A stretch of DNA of 64,000 nucleotides from Eretmocerus hayati (Eukaryota; Arthropoda; Insecta; Hymenoptera; Aphelinidae). Positions 1 through 11,600 of this stretch are shown here, piece by piece. Location of the stretch: NCBI GenBank assembly GCA_029851415.1, contig CM056742.1, positions 56,670,454 to 56,734,453 of the forward strand, in the 5' to 3' direction. How positions within the stretch are numbered: position 1 is the stretch's first letter; each line of letters begins with the position of its first letter. The notes beneath the pieces are model-generated. The model was not told where the DNA came from and did no database searches. It worked only from the letters and a program-made list of their open reading frames with translations. Position numbers and translations under genes: made by a program.

Positions 1-300
1 CGGAGATCGAGGTTCAAAGATCAGGGTGCTCGCAGGGAGAGAACTACGAAGCATTCAATCACTCTTTCGGGAACGAGAGCCTCGATCTTTAGCAAACAAG
101 ACATCAGGGATGGCAACTGTACGTCCTTTTGTAGGGAACCGTAACGAACAGATCAGAGAGAGACTTTCAGGAAGTTCTTAGCTGAATCAGAGAACGGTTT
201 TTCTGTCCACCTCTCAGGAACCTTCTACTCCGGAACTATTCGGGGGGGGGGGGGGTCATTCGCGAACCAGAGAGAAGCCTTCCCGGAAACTTTCCGAAAT
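1..300. other. No gene seen; edge of satellite array
   Basis: No convincing gene. The stretch ends in a run of about 14 G at 241-254. Fragments of the neighbouring satellite vocabulary (ttcaggaa, gaaaccttt) begin to appear here, so this is probably degraded array edge. Confidence 0.4.
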
Positions 301-3090
301 CTTCCAGATACACTGCGGACAAAGTTTCGAGTCTTGTCGGCACCTCATGAAAACCTTTCAGTGGAAGTTCTTGCAAGTGGGTTCCATAGACAGCTTCCCG
401 AAACCTTTCAGAAACCTTTCGAGGGAAGTTTCGAGCATTAACTTCAAGCTTCCAATTAAAGTTCCCCAGGCTCAGTCCCATCGACAGCATCCGAAAACCT
501 CTCAGAAACCTTGCGAGGAAAGTTTTGAGCAATGACTTCTACCGCCACCATTCAGAACCCTTTCAGAAAGCTTTCATCGAAAGTTTTCCAGGGCCGGTTC
601 CATCGAGGGCTTCTCGAAACCAAAAACCTTTCGATGAAAGTTTCGAGCAATCAGTTCTATCGCCACCTTTCAGAACCCTTTCAGAGAGCTTTCAGTAAAA
701 GTTTCCCAGGGCCGGTTTCTTCGACAGCTTCTCGGAACCTTTCAGAAACCTTTCGAGGAAAGTTTCAAGCAATGAGTTCTATCCCCACCTTTTAGAACTC
801 TTTCAGAAAGCTTTCATTGAAAGTTCTCCAGGGCCGGTTCCATCGACAGCTTCTCTAAACCTTTCGAAAACCTTTCGAGGAAAATCTCGAACAAGCAGTT
901 CTATCGCCACCTTTCAGAACCCTCCCAGAAAGCTTTCAATGGACGTTTTCCAGGGCCGGTTCCATCGACATCTGCTCGAAACCTTTCAGAAACCTTTCGA
1001 GGAAAGTTTCGAGCAATGACTTTCGTCGCCACCTTTGAGAACCCGTTCAGAAAGCTTTCAATGAAAGTTTTCAGAGGCCGGTTTCATCAACATCGGCTCG
1101 AAACCTTTCAGAAACCTTTCGAGGGAAGTTTCGAGCAATGGGTTCTATCCCCACCTTTCAAAACCCTTTCAGAAAGCTTTCAATGGAAGTTTTCCAGGGC
1201 CGGTTTCATCGGCATCTGCTCGAAACCTTCAGAAACCTTTCGAGGAAAGTTTCGAGCAATGGATTCTATCCCCACCTTTCAGAGCCCTCTCAGAAAGCTT
1301 TCAATGAAAGTTTTCCGGGGCCGGTTTCATCGACATCTGCTCGGAATCTTTCAGAAACCTTCCGAGGGAAGTTTCAAGCAATGAGTTCTATCGCCACCTT
1401 TCAGAACCCTTTCAAAAAGCTTCCAATAAAAGTTTCCCAGGGCCGGTTTCATCGACAGCTCCTCAAAACCTTTCAGAAACCTTTCGAGGGAAGTTTCGAG
1501 CAATGTCTTTTGTCGCCACATTTCAGAACCCTTTCAGGAAGCTTCCAGCGAAAGTTTCCCAGGGCCGGTTTCATCGACATCTGCTCGAAACCTTCCGGAA
1601 ACCTTTCGAGGAAAGTCTCGAGCAAGCAGTTCTATCGCCACCTTTCAGAACCTTCTGGGAAAGCTTTCAATGGAAGTTCTCCAGGGCCGGTCCCATCGAC
1701 ATCTGCTCGAAACCTTTCAGAAACCTTTCGAGGAAAGTTTCGAGCAATGACTTTTGTCGCCACCTTTGAAAACCCTTTCAGAAAGCTTTCAATGAAAGTT
1801 TCCCGGGGCCGGTTTCATCGTCATCTGCTCGAAACCTTTCAGAAACCTCTCGAGGAAAGTTTCGAGCAATGGATTCTATCCTCACCTTTCAGAACCCTTT
1901 CAGGAAGCTTTCAATGAAAGTTTTCCGAGGCCGGTTTCATCAACATTGGCTCGAAACCTTTCAGAAACCTTTCGAGGGAAGTTTCGAGCAATGGGTTCTA
2001 TCCCCACCTTTCAAAACCCTTTCAGAAAGCTTTCAATGGAAGTTTTCCAGGGCCGGTTTCATCGGCATCTGCTCGAAACCTTCAGAAACCTTTCGAGGAA
2101 AGTTTCGAGCAATGGATTCTATCCCCACCTTTCAGAACCCTTTCAGAAAGCTTTCAATGAAAGTTTTCCGGGGCCGGTTTCATCGACATCTGCTCGGAAC
2201 CTTTCAGAAACCTTCCGAAGGAATTTTCAAGCAATGAGTTCTATCGCCACCTTTCAGAACCCTTCCAAAAAGCTTCCAATAAAAGTTTCCCAGGGCCGGT
2301 TCCATCGACAGCTCCTCAAAACTTTCAGAAACCTTTCGAGGGAAGTTTCGAGCAATGTCTTTTGTCGCCACCTTTCAGAACCCTTTCAGGAAGCTTCCAG
2401 CGAAAGTTTTCCAGGGCCGGTTTCATCGACATCTGCTCGAAACCTTCCGGAAACCTTTCGAGGAAAGTCTCGAGCAAGCAGTTCTATCGCCACCTTTCAG
2501 AACCTTCTCAGAAAGCTTTCAATGGAAGTTCTCCAGGGCCGGTTCCATCGACATCTGCTCGAAACCTTTCAGAAACCTTTCGAGGAAAGTTTCGAGCAAT
2601 GACTTTTGTCGCCACCTTTAAAAACCCTTTCAGAAAGCTTTCAATGAAAGTTTCCCGGGGCCGGTTTCATCGTCATCTGCTCGAAACCTTTCAGAAACCT
2701 CTCGAGGAAAGTTTCGAGCAATGGATTCTATCCTCACCTTTCAGAACCCTTTCAGGAAGCTTTCAATGAAAGTTTCCCGAGGCCGGTTTCATCAACATCG
2801 GCTCGAAACCTTTCAGAAACCTTTCGAGGAAAGTTTCAAGCAATGAGTTCCATCGCCACCTTTTAGAACCCTTTCAGAAAGCTTTCAATAAAAGTTTCCC
2901 AGGGCCGGTTTTATCGACAGCTCCTCAAAACCTTTCAGAAACCTTTCGAGGAAAGTTCCAAGCAATGACTTCTATTGCCACCTTTCAGAACCCTTTCAGG
3001 AAGCTTTCAGTAAAAGTTTCCCCGGGCCGGTTTCGTCGACAGCTTTCGGAAACCTTTTAGAAACCTTCCGAGGAAGCTCGGAGTAGCTGC
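300..3090. repeat. ~121-bp satellite array, about 22 monomers
   Basis: A tandem array with monomers of 121-122 bp. The tail word gagcaatg or a close variant recurs near 528, 651, 769, 1012, 1134, 1255, 1376, 1499, 1744, 1866, 1988, 2109, 2230, 2351, 2597 and 2719. Each monomer contains gaaacctttcagaaacc, cagggccggtttcatcga and agaaagctttcaatgaaag, themselves built from shorter inverted ctttc/gaaag words. Many ORFs of 80-260 codons run through it, but only because monomers lack stops in some frames; their translations are repetitive (LSMKVF, GRFHRHLLETFQKP) and are not treated as genes. Monomers decay toward both edges, and a looser gaaagctttcc texture continues to about 3360. Confidence 0.95.
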
Positions 3091-3364
3091 TCGTTGTCGA
3101 ATCTTCAGAAACCTGTTAGTGACAACTGCTGGATCTCTTTCATGATAGTTTTCACGAAGTTTTTCCAGAAAGCTTGTAGCAATCTTACCGAAAACCCTTC
3201 AGGAATCCTTTCCCGAAAGCTGTCCAACAACTTCCGTTGAAAACTTTCCGAAAGTTCAGTGGAAAGGGACATAGCCAACTTTCCGAAAGCTTTCCATGAA
3301 AGCTTCCGGAAAGCTTTCGAACCTTTCACTGAAAGCTTCCTGAAAGTTTTCGGAAAGGTTTCGA

Positions 3365-4152
3365 TGCTGTCTGGGTTAACTCCAAATTTACATTCAAATA
3401 ATACTGACTTTCCTTCATTTTTATTGAACATTGCGGAAGGAAAAATAGATCGTTTGACAATTCCTCAGGAATGGAAATGCGATGATGTTTGCGATAAAAT
3501 TCACGAAAACTCTAAAAGAGATCGAACTATCAATAGTGTCATTCTTGCTCCTCATAATGGAGATACCCTGAGACTGAATAAGAAAATATTATCCTTCGAG
3601 GAAGGAAGTTCAACTACATACTATAGCATTGATTACGCAACTCATGAAGATCTTGATCAGACTGATGATAATATTCATTTAGATTATCCAATCGAGGTTT
3701 TGAATAATATAAGAGAAGGTCTGCCACCACATGAATTAGAATTGAAACTTAATGCTATAGTGATGTTGATTAGGAACTTGAGTGTGTCAGATGGACTGTG
3801 CAATGGAACAAGTTTGAGGATTGTGAGACTCTTTAAGTATAATATTGAAGCAGAGATAATAACTGGGAATAAAATGGGGAGTATCGTTTTCATCCCAAGG
3901 ATAACTCTTGATACCAAGAATTCTCCTCCGCCTTTCACGTTATACAGGAAGCAGTTTCCATTAGTCCTTGCGTTCGCAATGACAACCAATGAATCCCAAG
4001 GGCAAAGCTTTGATATGGTTGGGTTATACTTGAGGAGACCTCTTTTCTCTCATGGACAGTTGTACGTAGCATTTTCGAGATGTAGGAACCCGAATAATTT
4101 ATACATTGAGAATCACCTTGGAGATCACGACAGTACAAAGAATATAGTGTAG
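3365..4152 (+). pseudogene. Helitron/PIF1-type helicase, C-terminal fragment
   Basis: The frame is open from within degenerate satellite sequence (first ATG at 3259), but recognisable protein starts near 3365. It encodes the C-terminal half of a PIF1-like superfamily-1 helicase as found in the Rep-helicase of Helitrons. Visible motifs are LLNIAEGKID, NLSVSDGLCNGTSLRI, and near the end AFAMTTNESQGQSFD and LYVAFSRCRNPNNLYI (helicase motifs V and VI, with the SRC arginine). The ATP-binding Walker motifs and the Rep domain are missing, so the protein cannot be a working helicase. It is truncated at its 5' side by, or has had its junction overrun by, the satellite array. A stray cellular Pif1 copy is less likely because the QGQSFDMVG...LYVAFSR spacing is the Helitron form. 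Confidence 0.8.
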
Positions 4153-4693
4153 GAAGGGATTTTTGGAATTTAAAATAACTCATAACTAATCAGATTATTC
4201 ATCTTGATATTCTGTCAAGTATAAACGATTCCAAATTCATTTTAGACTTTTGACAATGGAATGCGATCCCATTTTTGATGGGAATGTAGATTCAACTAAT
4301 GTTGTGGAAAGAGCGGAGTCAGAAAGACTGGATCATGAGATAGAGAGGCATATCAAAAAAGGAGAGTTGTACAATGATTATGTTAATTCGTTGTCCGAAT
4401 CGGAAGAATCCGAAGATATTCAGAAATTACTTGTTGTCAGGAAAGATGTTCCCGAAAACCAACCACATGGATATTTTAATGATTGATCGGGAGTTCCTTC
4501 AAGTTTGAAAAATCATGCCATGAATTATTTGGAAGTTCGAATTAAAAATGGAGAAATCAGTCCTCAAATTCTTCAAGATGTCAATGTTCTCAATAACGTG
4601 TTGCTAAAGTTAGCTTATGTAATATTGCCGTCACCGGAATTGGATGAACTGTCAAGGAAAATTTGTGACTTAGATATTACGAATATATCATGA
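4153..4693 (+). pseudogene. Unrecognised acidic ORF with an in-frame stop
   Basis: From the ATG at 4256 (MECDPIFD) a frame runs to 4693, interrupted by one TGA at 4484-4486; the parts before and after are in the same frame. The product would be about 145 residues and acidic (SESEESEDIQ), with a leucine-rich second half (NVLLKLAYVILPSPELDEL). It lies about 100 bp downstream of the helicase fragment on the same strand and could be a second Helitron-borne gene or a relic exon. No family is recognised. Confidence 0.35.
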
Positions 4694-5045
4694 TTCGTGT
4701 TATCGACATAATTTATCATACCTTCCTTAAACCTATACATGATGTCCAGTAAATCCGAGTTCCTGATGAGATTATTGTATTTCTAAAACCAGGAAAAGAA
4801 TGATGGATGGAGAAGTGAGGTGATTAGTTATGATTCATTCTCCACTGATGAAGGAAATTCCAATCTTGATATGAACTGATATTGGTCAAACAAAAAAAGT
4901 ATTTTCATCATGTTGATATCTGAAATTCCTTGATAATGATTCATCTCATGAAGATATTTGTAAAAATGGAATAGCAAATCATATCTTCCGTGAAAGGTTC
5001 AACAATTTTATGTATGATGTGTATGAGAACTTCGAAGTGTTTGCA
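4694..5045. other. No gene seen
   Basis: AT-rich sequence with no ORF or repeat that I can support, between the acidic ORF relic and the MITE. Confidence 0.4.
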
Positions 5046-5048
5046 TAA

Positions 5049-5312
5049 GGGTGATGATAGACAACCCGCTACGACACGAATCTCACGACACGACGCGACG
5101 CGACACCGCCCGACACGGCACCCAATCCATTCTTGTGAACCCGACCATCGATGGATTTGATTTACTCTCCACATTACCAGTCATGATTTATGAAAATGAG
5201 TCAAATCCATCAATGGTTGAGTTTGCAGGAATAGATTTAGTGCCGTGGCGGGCGGTGTTGCGTCGCGTCGTGTCGTGAGATTCATGTCGTAGCGGGTTGT
5301 CTGTCATCACCC
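5049..5312. mobile_element. 264-bp MITE, TAA target duplication
   Basis: The ends are near-perfect inverted repeats of about 73 bp, starting GGGTGATGATAGACAACCCG on the left with the matching CGGGTTGTCTGTCATCACCC on the right. The arms are rich in CGACACGACGCGACGC. The element is flanked on both sides by TAA (5046-5048 and 5313-5315), which fits the 3-bp TWA duplications of PIF/Harbinger elements. It has no coding capacity, and the ORF-like readings across it are fortuitous. Confidence 0.85.
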
Positions 5313-5447
5313 TAACAGAAGTGAGAATTATGTTCAAAAATTTCAATATATTCAAAATTGTTTCGATAAGGAGATTATGAATTCATTTAGAACAGAATCA
5401 ATCTCTTCCAAGGTTGGACTGATCTTCGTTGAAGAAACTAGGTAGAC

Positions 5448-5924
5448 TTGAGATTGGATGAGACTATTCTGAAATTGAATAAATTAGAAGAAGAACCATT
5501 CGACGAAACAGTAGAATTAGAGATGGATTGTTTAATTTCCAATCTCCTGTTTGCTTGGATTATTTGTATTCATTTTAGATTGTCGATTGGGATCTTTTGG
5601 ATTATCCTTGATATCTTCAGTGAAACACGAGATGGAGTTGGTAGCGAGGAAATAAGAACTGTTAGTTGTCCAGAATGTCATTTAAGATTTGCTACGATGG
5701 ATTTTCTGGAAAAACATGAAATCAAAAGACATAATAGTGACAAAAACAGACAAATTCATTGCTTGGAGTGTGGTTTGATATTGGATAGTAGACATTTGAA
5801 AGTCCATCTAGACACACATGGTGATCCAAATAAGTATAGCTGTACACAAAAACGTTGTGGGAAATCGATCAAAAGGGAGAGTCAGTTGATCCGTCACATC
5901 AAGTCTCACGATGAATCATTGAGC
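5448..5924 (+). pseudogene. C2H2 zinc-finger ORF, 5' part
   Basis: An open frame encodes an N-terminal hydrophobic and acidic stretch followed by C2H2 fingers: CPECHLRF...LEKHEIKRH, then CLECGLI...LKVHLDTH, then CTQKRCGKS...LIRHIKSH. The frame is cut by an inverted-repeat element beginning at 5925, whose first codons add a spurious RTPP and a stop. A further finger in the same orientation lies just beyond that element (7547-7616). The product would be a DNA- or RNA-binding protein; its target is unknown. Confidence 0.65.
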
Positions 5925-7546
5925 CAAAGGACCCCGCCATAAATGACAGGATTTTGGGTTTCAGCTAATTTTGCTGAATCGGGGTCCAAATGATAGAGCT
6001 CTACGAGCTGATCAAAAGTCTTTATTATCGTTAAGCCTGAAAAATTCTCATTCAAGAGTTATTCGATGTGAAAGTTATCGATTTTACCAAGGGAAAATAG
6101 GGTTATGGCATCGATCGAACAATAGAATACGTTCGAATTCACTCGGCAGTCGAGTTTTCCCCGGCATAGTGAATCTGATGGGGTAAAAATATGTGTTTGA
6201 CGTGCAATCCACCGATTATCTCAAGAGATCTTTGGCCATTGCATCTTTCGCCGAACATTTCTCCAAACACAAAAGGCCGAAACGCGCAGGAAAATCTCAT
6301 CAGCTCGGCCGGGCTACGGCATATAGTAATTCTGCCGATTATGCAAGTGCGGACAATGCGTTTTGTGTGAAACCGTCAATATTTTGAAGTTTGAAATGCC
6401 ACCTCGTGACGATAAATATTCGATGCTTCACACCCTCTTGTCAGAAAAACTGATTTGTCCATTTTCAACTTTCTTTCGAGCAAAGCGGCTATCTTCTTGA
6501 GGATCAATCAACTTTATCTTGGGCCTTTCGCAAACTCAGATATGATCAGAAAAATTCTTGTGACTTTTATTGATGAGAAGTTCATTTCCGTCCGATTCAT
6601 ATAATATACACAAGCCAAAATCAATAGGACGCAAAATTCAATTACTGTGTAGAATATCAACAAATATAGAATACAAACTCCCTTTGAGAATCAATAGACA
6701 TATTTTTGGACTTCCGCAAAAGCTCCCTGCGATTTCGGGAAGAAAAAAAATCTCGTGATCTTCAGTGATAAACAATTTGGCTTCATTCGAAGCCAAGCCT
6801 CTTTTGCAGCTTGAGCTGAGGGGGGCATGACGAAAAATTGAGTGGACAATTGGGATATAGGGAATATATATCTGAGATAACATGAATTTCTCAAAGAGGC
6901 ATTCCCTCAAATGTCTGTATGAGAACAAGTATGAGAAGTTTTCTGAGAATTCAAATAGAATCACAAGAAACCGTGTAAACTGAGCTGATGAAAAGTCGCG
7001 GCTAATACGATTCTTTTGCTCTCGGTACACGGACGATATGCCTCCGCCTTTTCACGTGGTGAGGGCGCATTTCAAACTTCAAAATATTGTCCGTTTCTCA
7101 TAAAACGCGTTATCCGCACTTGCAGCAATGAATCGGCAGGATTACTATATGCTATAGGCCGGCCGAGCTGATGAGATTTTCCTGCGCGTTTCGGCCTCTT
7201 GTGTTTGGAGAAATGTTCGGCGAAAGTTGCACTGGCCAAAGATCTCTTGAGATAATCGGTGGATTGCGCGTCGAACACATATTCTTACCCCATTAGAATC
7301 ACTATGCCGGGGAAAACTCGACTGCCGAGCCAAGGCGAACGTATGTGATTGTTCGATCGATGCCATAACCTTAGTTTCTCTTGGTAAAATCGACAACTTT
7401 AACATCGAATAACTCATGAATGAGAATTTTCCAGGCTTAACGATAATAGAGACTTTTGATCAGCTCGTCGAGCTCTATCATTTGGTCCCCGATCCAGCAA
7501 AATCAGCTGAAACCCAAAATCCTATCACTTATGGTGGGGTCCTTTG
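5925..7546. mobile_element. 1.6-kb long-inverted-repeat element
   Basis: The two ends are inverted copies of roughly 480 bp. The left arm (5925-~6405) starts CAAAGGACCCCGCCATAAAT; the right arm (~7058-7546) ends TTATGGTGGGGTCCTTTG. The arms encode the same short frame on opposite strands (STDYLKRSLA, FAEHFSKHKRPKRAGKSHQL), visible at 6193-6387 plus and 7072-7278 minus, but no transposase is seen. The ~650-bp centre holds no recognisable gene. It is probably a non-autonomous foldback-type DNA transposon. No clear target duplication could be fixed. Confidence 0.8.
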
Positions 7547-7616
7547 TGAAAAATGTGGAAAACCATTCTACAAATTAGATCATTTGAAAAAACATATTTG
7601 TCAAAGTGATACGTGA
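7547..7616 (+). pseudogene. C2H2 zinc finger, 3' part of split ORF
   Basis: Directly after the right arm of the inverted-repeat element the sequence encodes CEKCGKPFYKLDHLKKHIC, a C2H2-like finger whose last zinc ligand is Cys, followed by a stop (TGA at 7614-7616). It continues the zinc-finger series broken at 5925, on the same strand. The ATG at 7416 that opens this frame lies inside the transposon arm and is not a true start. Confidence 0.55.
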
Positions 7617-9535
7617 CATAGATGAAGAATGTTATTATTCATTCTCTATGTTATAGTCATCATGAATAAGAGAAAAACGGAATCGAATGAAAATAATCTT
7701 ACGAAAAAAACGAGGAAATTAGACTTAACCTCAACTTGATTTTTGAAATCAAAATTGAAAGTTGGCGATACAACAGCGTGAGTTGCACTTGTGATATTAT
7801 GATGATTGACTTTCGGAATCAATGGAATGATCTAAGATGATCTACCAGTATTATAGTTGGATACGAAGAAGAAATTATTGGAGACCAGTCATTCATCAAT
7901 AAAGAGACGAAGAACGAATTCAAAACATTCAAATTTATTGTGAACAATAATGATGGAATGAGTTTGCAATTCATCATTTTCGACGAAGATATAGAGATTT
8001 CCCGGAATTTGGTGAAACTGCATCAGGTACGTATTTGTTCTAGGTTCTGTTTTAAACTACATCTGATGAGTGTGGATTCATCGAAATTGATGTTGGAAAA
8101 TGTATGTATACAACGGAGGAAGGGCTATACTAGAGGAAATGTACCCTACGAGTTCAAATTACAGAATTCCCCGAAACTATCTCTCCTTGGAGAATTTGAC
8201 GTTCGAAAAACTAGAAACCTGTCGAAATTCAATTTGAAGATATTCCTACAAAGAAAAGATTAATAAGTGAGTTAGGGAATGGTATTATAGTGGAATAATG
8301 ATGTATTCATGTTCTCAGATATCCGCACAGAAATTCAAGGTAATATTAGGACAGAGTTTGTGGAAAAATCGAAACAGAGTATGAAAGAGTGAATTGGCGT
8401 CTTGACGAATGAGATACACAAATTAGACATTCTTCTGACTAAAAAAGATGATGAAAGCTTGAATTTTGACCGTGGGACTAAGGTAGGAATTGTTGGTGAT
8501 CCACGCGGAGATGAAGAAAGTTAAAGATAAGAGGAGTTTGAATAGATTAGTTTCGGAATTTATTTGGTTTCATTTGATAGGAGCAACTTCCATTCTGACA
8601 GTGAATAAAATTGAGGATATCAAAATTGTAGACGATGAAAGAATGGATATTGAAGAACTCATATTAGGAAATGAAACATTCGTAGTTGAGGTGATAATTT
8701 GATGAATATGTTTATGAAATATGTGACGGGATATATAATGAATATGAGAAATTTTCGAACATTCCACAGGGTTATAATGAGAATTAGCATTGGTCTTTCT
8801 TGTATTATGGACATTTCCAGGGAAGTATTATTGAGATGTACATAGTATAACATTATTTCTTCCATGAATATATAGACAGTTTTGTTCGGAAAATACGAAT
8901 GTTCGAGATAAATCATATTTTTTAGAGGGTTTCATAGGGCTACTGGCGATCTCCCCTCAAATTTTTTGAATTCAATTTGGTGATATTTGACTTTGCGATA
9001 GTGAATTGGTTAAAGGAAGCAACGTGCCAAGAGTGGTACCTCAATACATGATCATTTTTGGTTTAACAATATAGGAAGTTTAGTAGTGATACTTCTTGGA
9101 ACTTCGAGATTTCAAAAATATTTTCTATAATATATGGATCTGACAATAATGTAATAGTTAGATGAAATTATGAGGCATAGAAAACGATCATGAAAAGGTG
9201 GTATGGAAATCCACTTACATATTGCAATTTTTCGAATTGAATTATTGAATCGTAATATTCGTGATTTCTAGATAAAGAGGAGAGGAGAATAAGATATATG
9301 ATTAGGGGGAGGATTGAAGAATGTTGTTGGAGATCGAGATTTGAGATCATGAAGGGAATTCTTGGTGTACATCAGATATTCATACATCAGAAATTGGATA
9401 TGTTGAGAAGATTGAATGAATTGAACGTCATTCCTGAGGTTAGTTTTGACTAATCAATGGATGATGTGCTCATTTTTCAAGGTATTTTGAGAAAATGGAA
9501 TTTCTATGAAATTCTCATGAGAGATGACCTGGGGC
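7617..9535 (+). other. Unassigned stretch with short decayed ORFs
   Basis: Short frames at 7940-8263 (107 codons) and 8490-8702 (70 codons) have ordinary amino-acid composition but match no family I recognise. They may be relics of the zinc-finger or Helitron neighbourhood. The rest is AT-rich and shows no repeat or RNA gene. Confidence 0.3.
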
Positions 9536-9537
9536 TG

Positions 9538-10320
9538 TGATGCTGCTTGGGGTGCGGCTAAGTGTGCGGCCGAGGGTCCGGAGGGTTGCGGAGGGGTGCG
9601 TGTGGGGTGGCCTGAGGTGCGGCTGGGGTGCGGCTTGGGGTGCGGCTGGGGTGTGGCTTGGGGTGCGGGGGAGGTGCGGCTTGGGGTGTGGAGGGGTGCA
9701 GCTTGGGGTGCGGGAGAGGTGCGGGGAAGATGCGGCTTGGGGTGCGGCTTGTGGTGCGGGGGAGCCGCGGCTTGGGGTGGGGCTGGGGTGCGGCTGAGGT
9801 GCGGAGGGGTGCGGGGGAGGTGCGGCTTGGGGTGCGGCTGGGGTGCGGCTTGTGGTGCGGGGCAGCCGCGGCTTGAGGTGGGGCTGGGGTGCGGGGGAGG
9901 TGCGGCTTGGGGTGCGGCTGGGGTGCGACTGGGGTGCGGCTTGGGGATCGGGGGAGGTGCGGCTTGGGGTGCGGAGGGGTGCAGCTTGGGCTGCGGGGGA
10001 GGTGCGGCTTAGGGTGCGGCTTAGGGTGCGGCTGAGGTGCGGCTGGGGTGCGGCCGAGGGTTGAGAGGGGTGCGGCTTGGGGTGCGGAAAGGGTGCGGGG
10101 AGGGTCCGGGTGGGGTGCGGATCATATGTAGAATATTACAAGGGAAAGGGGTGCGCAGGTGTGCGCATGGTGCGGGAGGTGCGGTTTCCCAAATGCAGAA
10201 GGGGTGCGGGTGGGTGCGGTCGGGGTGCGCATGGTTGCGGGAGAGGTGCGCAGTGGGTGCGGATGAGGGTGCGGGTAGGTGCGGCGTGGTGCGGGTGAGG
10301 TGCGGATTGGGTGCGGCAAA
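9538..10320. repeat. G-rich minisatellite (GGGTGCGGCT type)
   Basis: About 780 bp of imperfect 10-12-bp units such as ggggtgcggctt, ggggtgcgggggaggtgcgg and ggggtgcggaggg. The plus strand is strongly purine/G biased. All frames stay open over long spans on both strands (Gly/Ala/Trp/Leu-rich or Pro/His/Thr-rich readings), an artefact of composition rather than coding. Near 10118-10200 the array is interrupted by about 40 bp of unique sequence and resumes to 10320. The many GGGG and GGG runs make G-quadruplex formation plausible. Confidence 0.9.
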
Positions 10321-10984
10321 AACACTAGAACTATATAATATAGGGAGATATATATAGTTCGCGAGTAATTTGTGAGCAAGGCTAGTCATTCTGACAAGAG
10401 AAAGTGATTCATGCTTATGATACTGAATCCTGCGATCGACTATCACCATATCTCAAGTGCTTGAAAAATCTTCCGAAAAATTGGTGGTGGTAACAGTATT
10501 TTCCACGGTAAGTGAGGAATTTTCCATCACGACCATCTCAGAATTATTACACGTTGAGCTCCGCAGTTTTGAACACCTCAGCAATTCACCACTCACCTGA
10601 TGTGAACTCGTGAATTCTAACATTCCTTGCAGTCAGCAACAGTGCCAACGAGACGCACTGATAACGTAACACTCATGTGTGATCCCCAGTTTTACAACGA
10701 AAGAACCAGAAGAGAGAATTATTTCCTGCAATTGTCCGATGTTGGGGTGCATACAAAATTTCAAAGAGTAATATTCGCAACTCGTTCACGTCTTCGCCCG
10801 CTTCCGAATGATAATTCCGATCTTTGCCTGTGGCTTATACTGGAAACCAATCGCTCAGAAGCGTGCTCCAATCTCATAAACTCGACGCGAAATGAGAACA
10901 TAGTGATTTCGCACTGAATGAGATTTGATCGTTGCTACTACCTCTGTTGCAGTTCCTGTCCATGTATTTCGCGAGATCAGATTT
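10321..10984. other. No supported gene
   Basis: Unique sequence. One 96-codon frame (10627-10917, plus) has no recognisable domain and no supporting signals, so it is not called. Confidence 0.35.
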
Positions 10985-11600
10985 GAAACGTAAGTGGTGA
11001 ATTGCATTTGCTTCGTGTATATCCGTGTAGGAAATTAAGCCACGCCCTTGTAGAAAACCACGTTTCCCGTAAGCGTCCGTGTCTCTCCATGGAATGGGGA
11101 TGGTAATGTTATGTAGTACGTCCGTGATCTGCCGCGTGCTTACAAGCTCTCTCCCCCCGTGTGTATGCAGGCACGTGTAAGTCCGTAACAGTGCCTATCC
11201 GTTGGGCATCCGTGTCTACCGGTTTTATGTTGTTATGGCCACTTCATCCGTAATGCTCCGTACCCGTGTTGACTCGTGCATCTTGTATATCCGCTTTGAG
11301 GGACTGTCGTCGTCATACCCTCGCCCATCCGTGAACCCGTATCTACCCTATGCCGATGTTATTGCCGCTCATCTGTGTGACTCCGTATCCGTGCCAGTCC
11401 GTTGGGCATCCGTATCTACCCGTTTCATGTTACCATGGCCCTTTTATCCGTGTTGCTCCGTATCCATGTTGTCCCGTGCACCCGTGCCTATCCGTTTTGA
11501 GGGACTGTATTCGTCATATGCGTGCCTATCCGTGTACCCGTATGTACCCGTTGCCGATGTCATTCCCGCTCATCCGTATGACTCCGTACTCTCTCAGTGC
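10985..11600 (+). repeat. CCGTG-rich dispersed repeat, copy 1
   Basis: A dense run of ~11-bp words containing cgtg and ccgta (atccgtgtc, acccgtatc, ctccgtatc) organised in a larger unit of about 200 bp: gttgggcatccg starts at 11201 and again at 11401. Landmarks in each unit are ttatgttgttatggcc, gagggactgtcgtcg and gccgatgt. The same family occurs at 38150-38640 in this orientation and at 39750-40500 and 41430-41960 inverted. Long open frames through it are repeat artefacts. Confidence 0.85.

Noticed and set aside
236..2769. Many overlapping ORFs of 60-259 codons in the first 2.8 kb
   Set aside because: They are translations of the 121-bp satellite in different frames; sequence is purely repetitive and no start or splice signals are specific to them.
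9524..10449. Gly/Ala/Trp-rich and Pro/His-rich ORFs on both strands
   Set aside because: Product of the G-rich minisatellite; open in most frames by composition.
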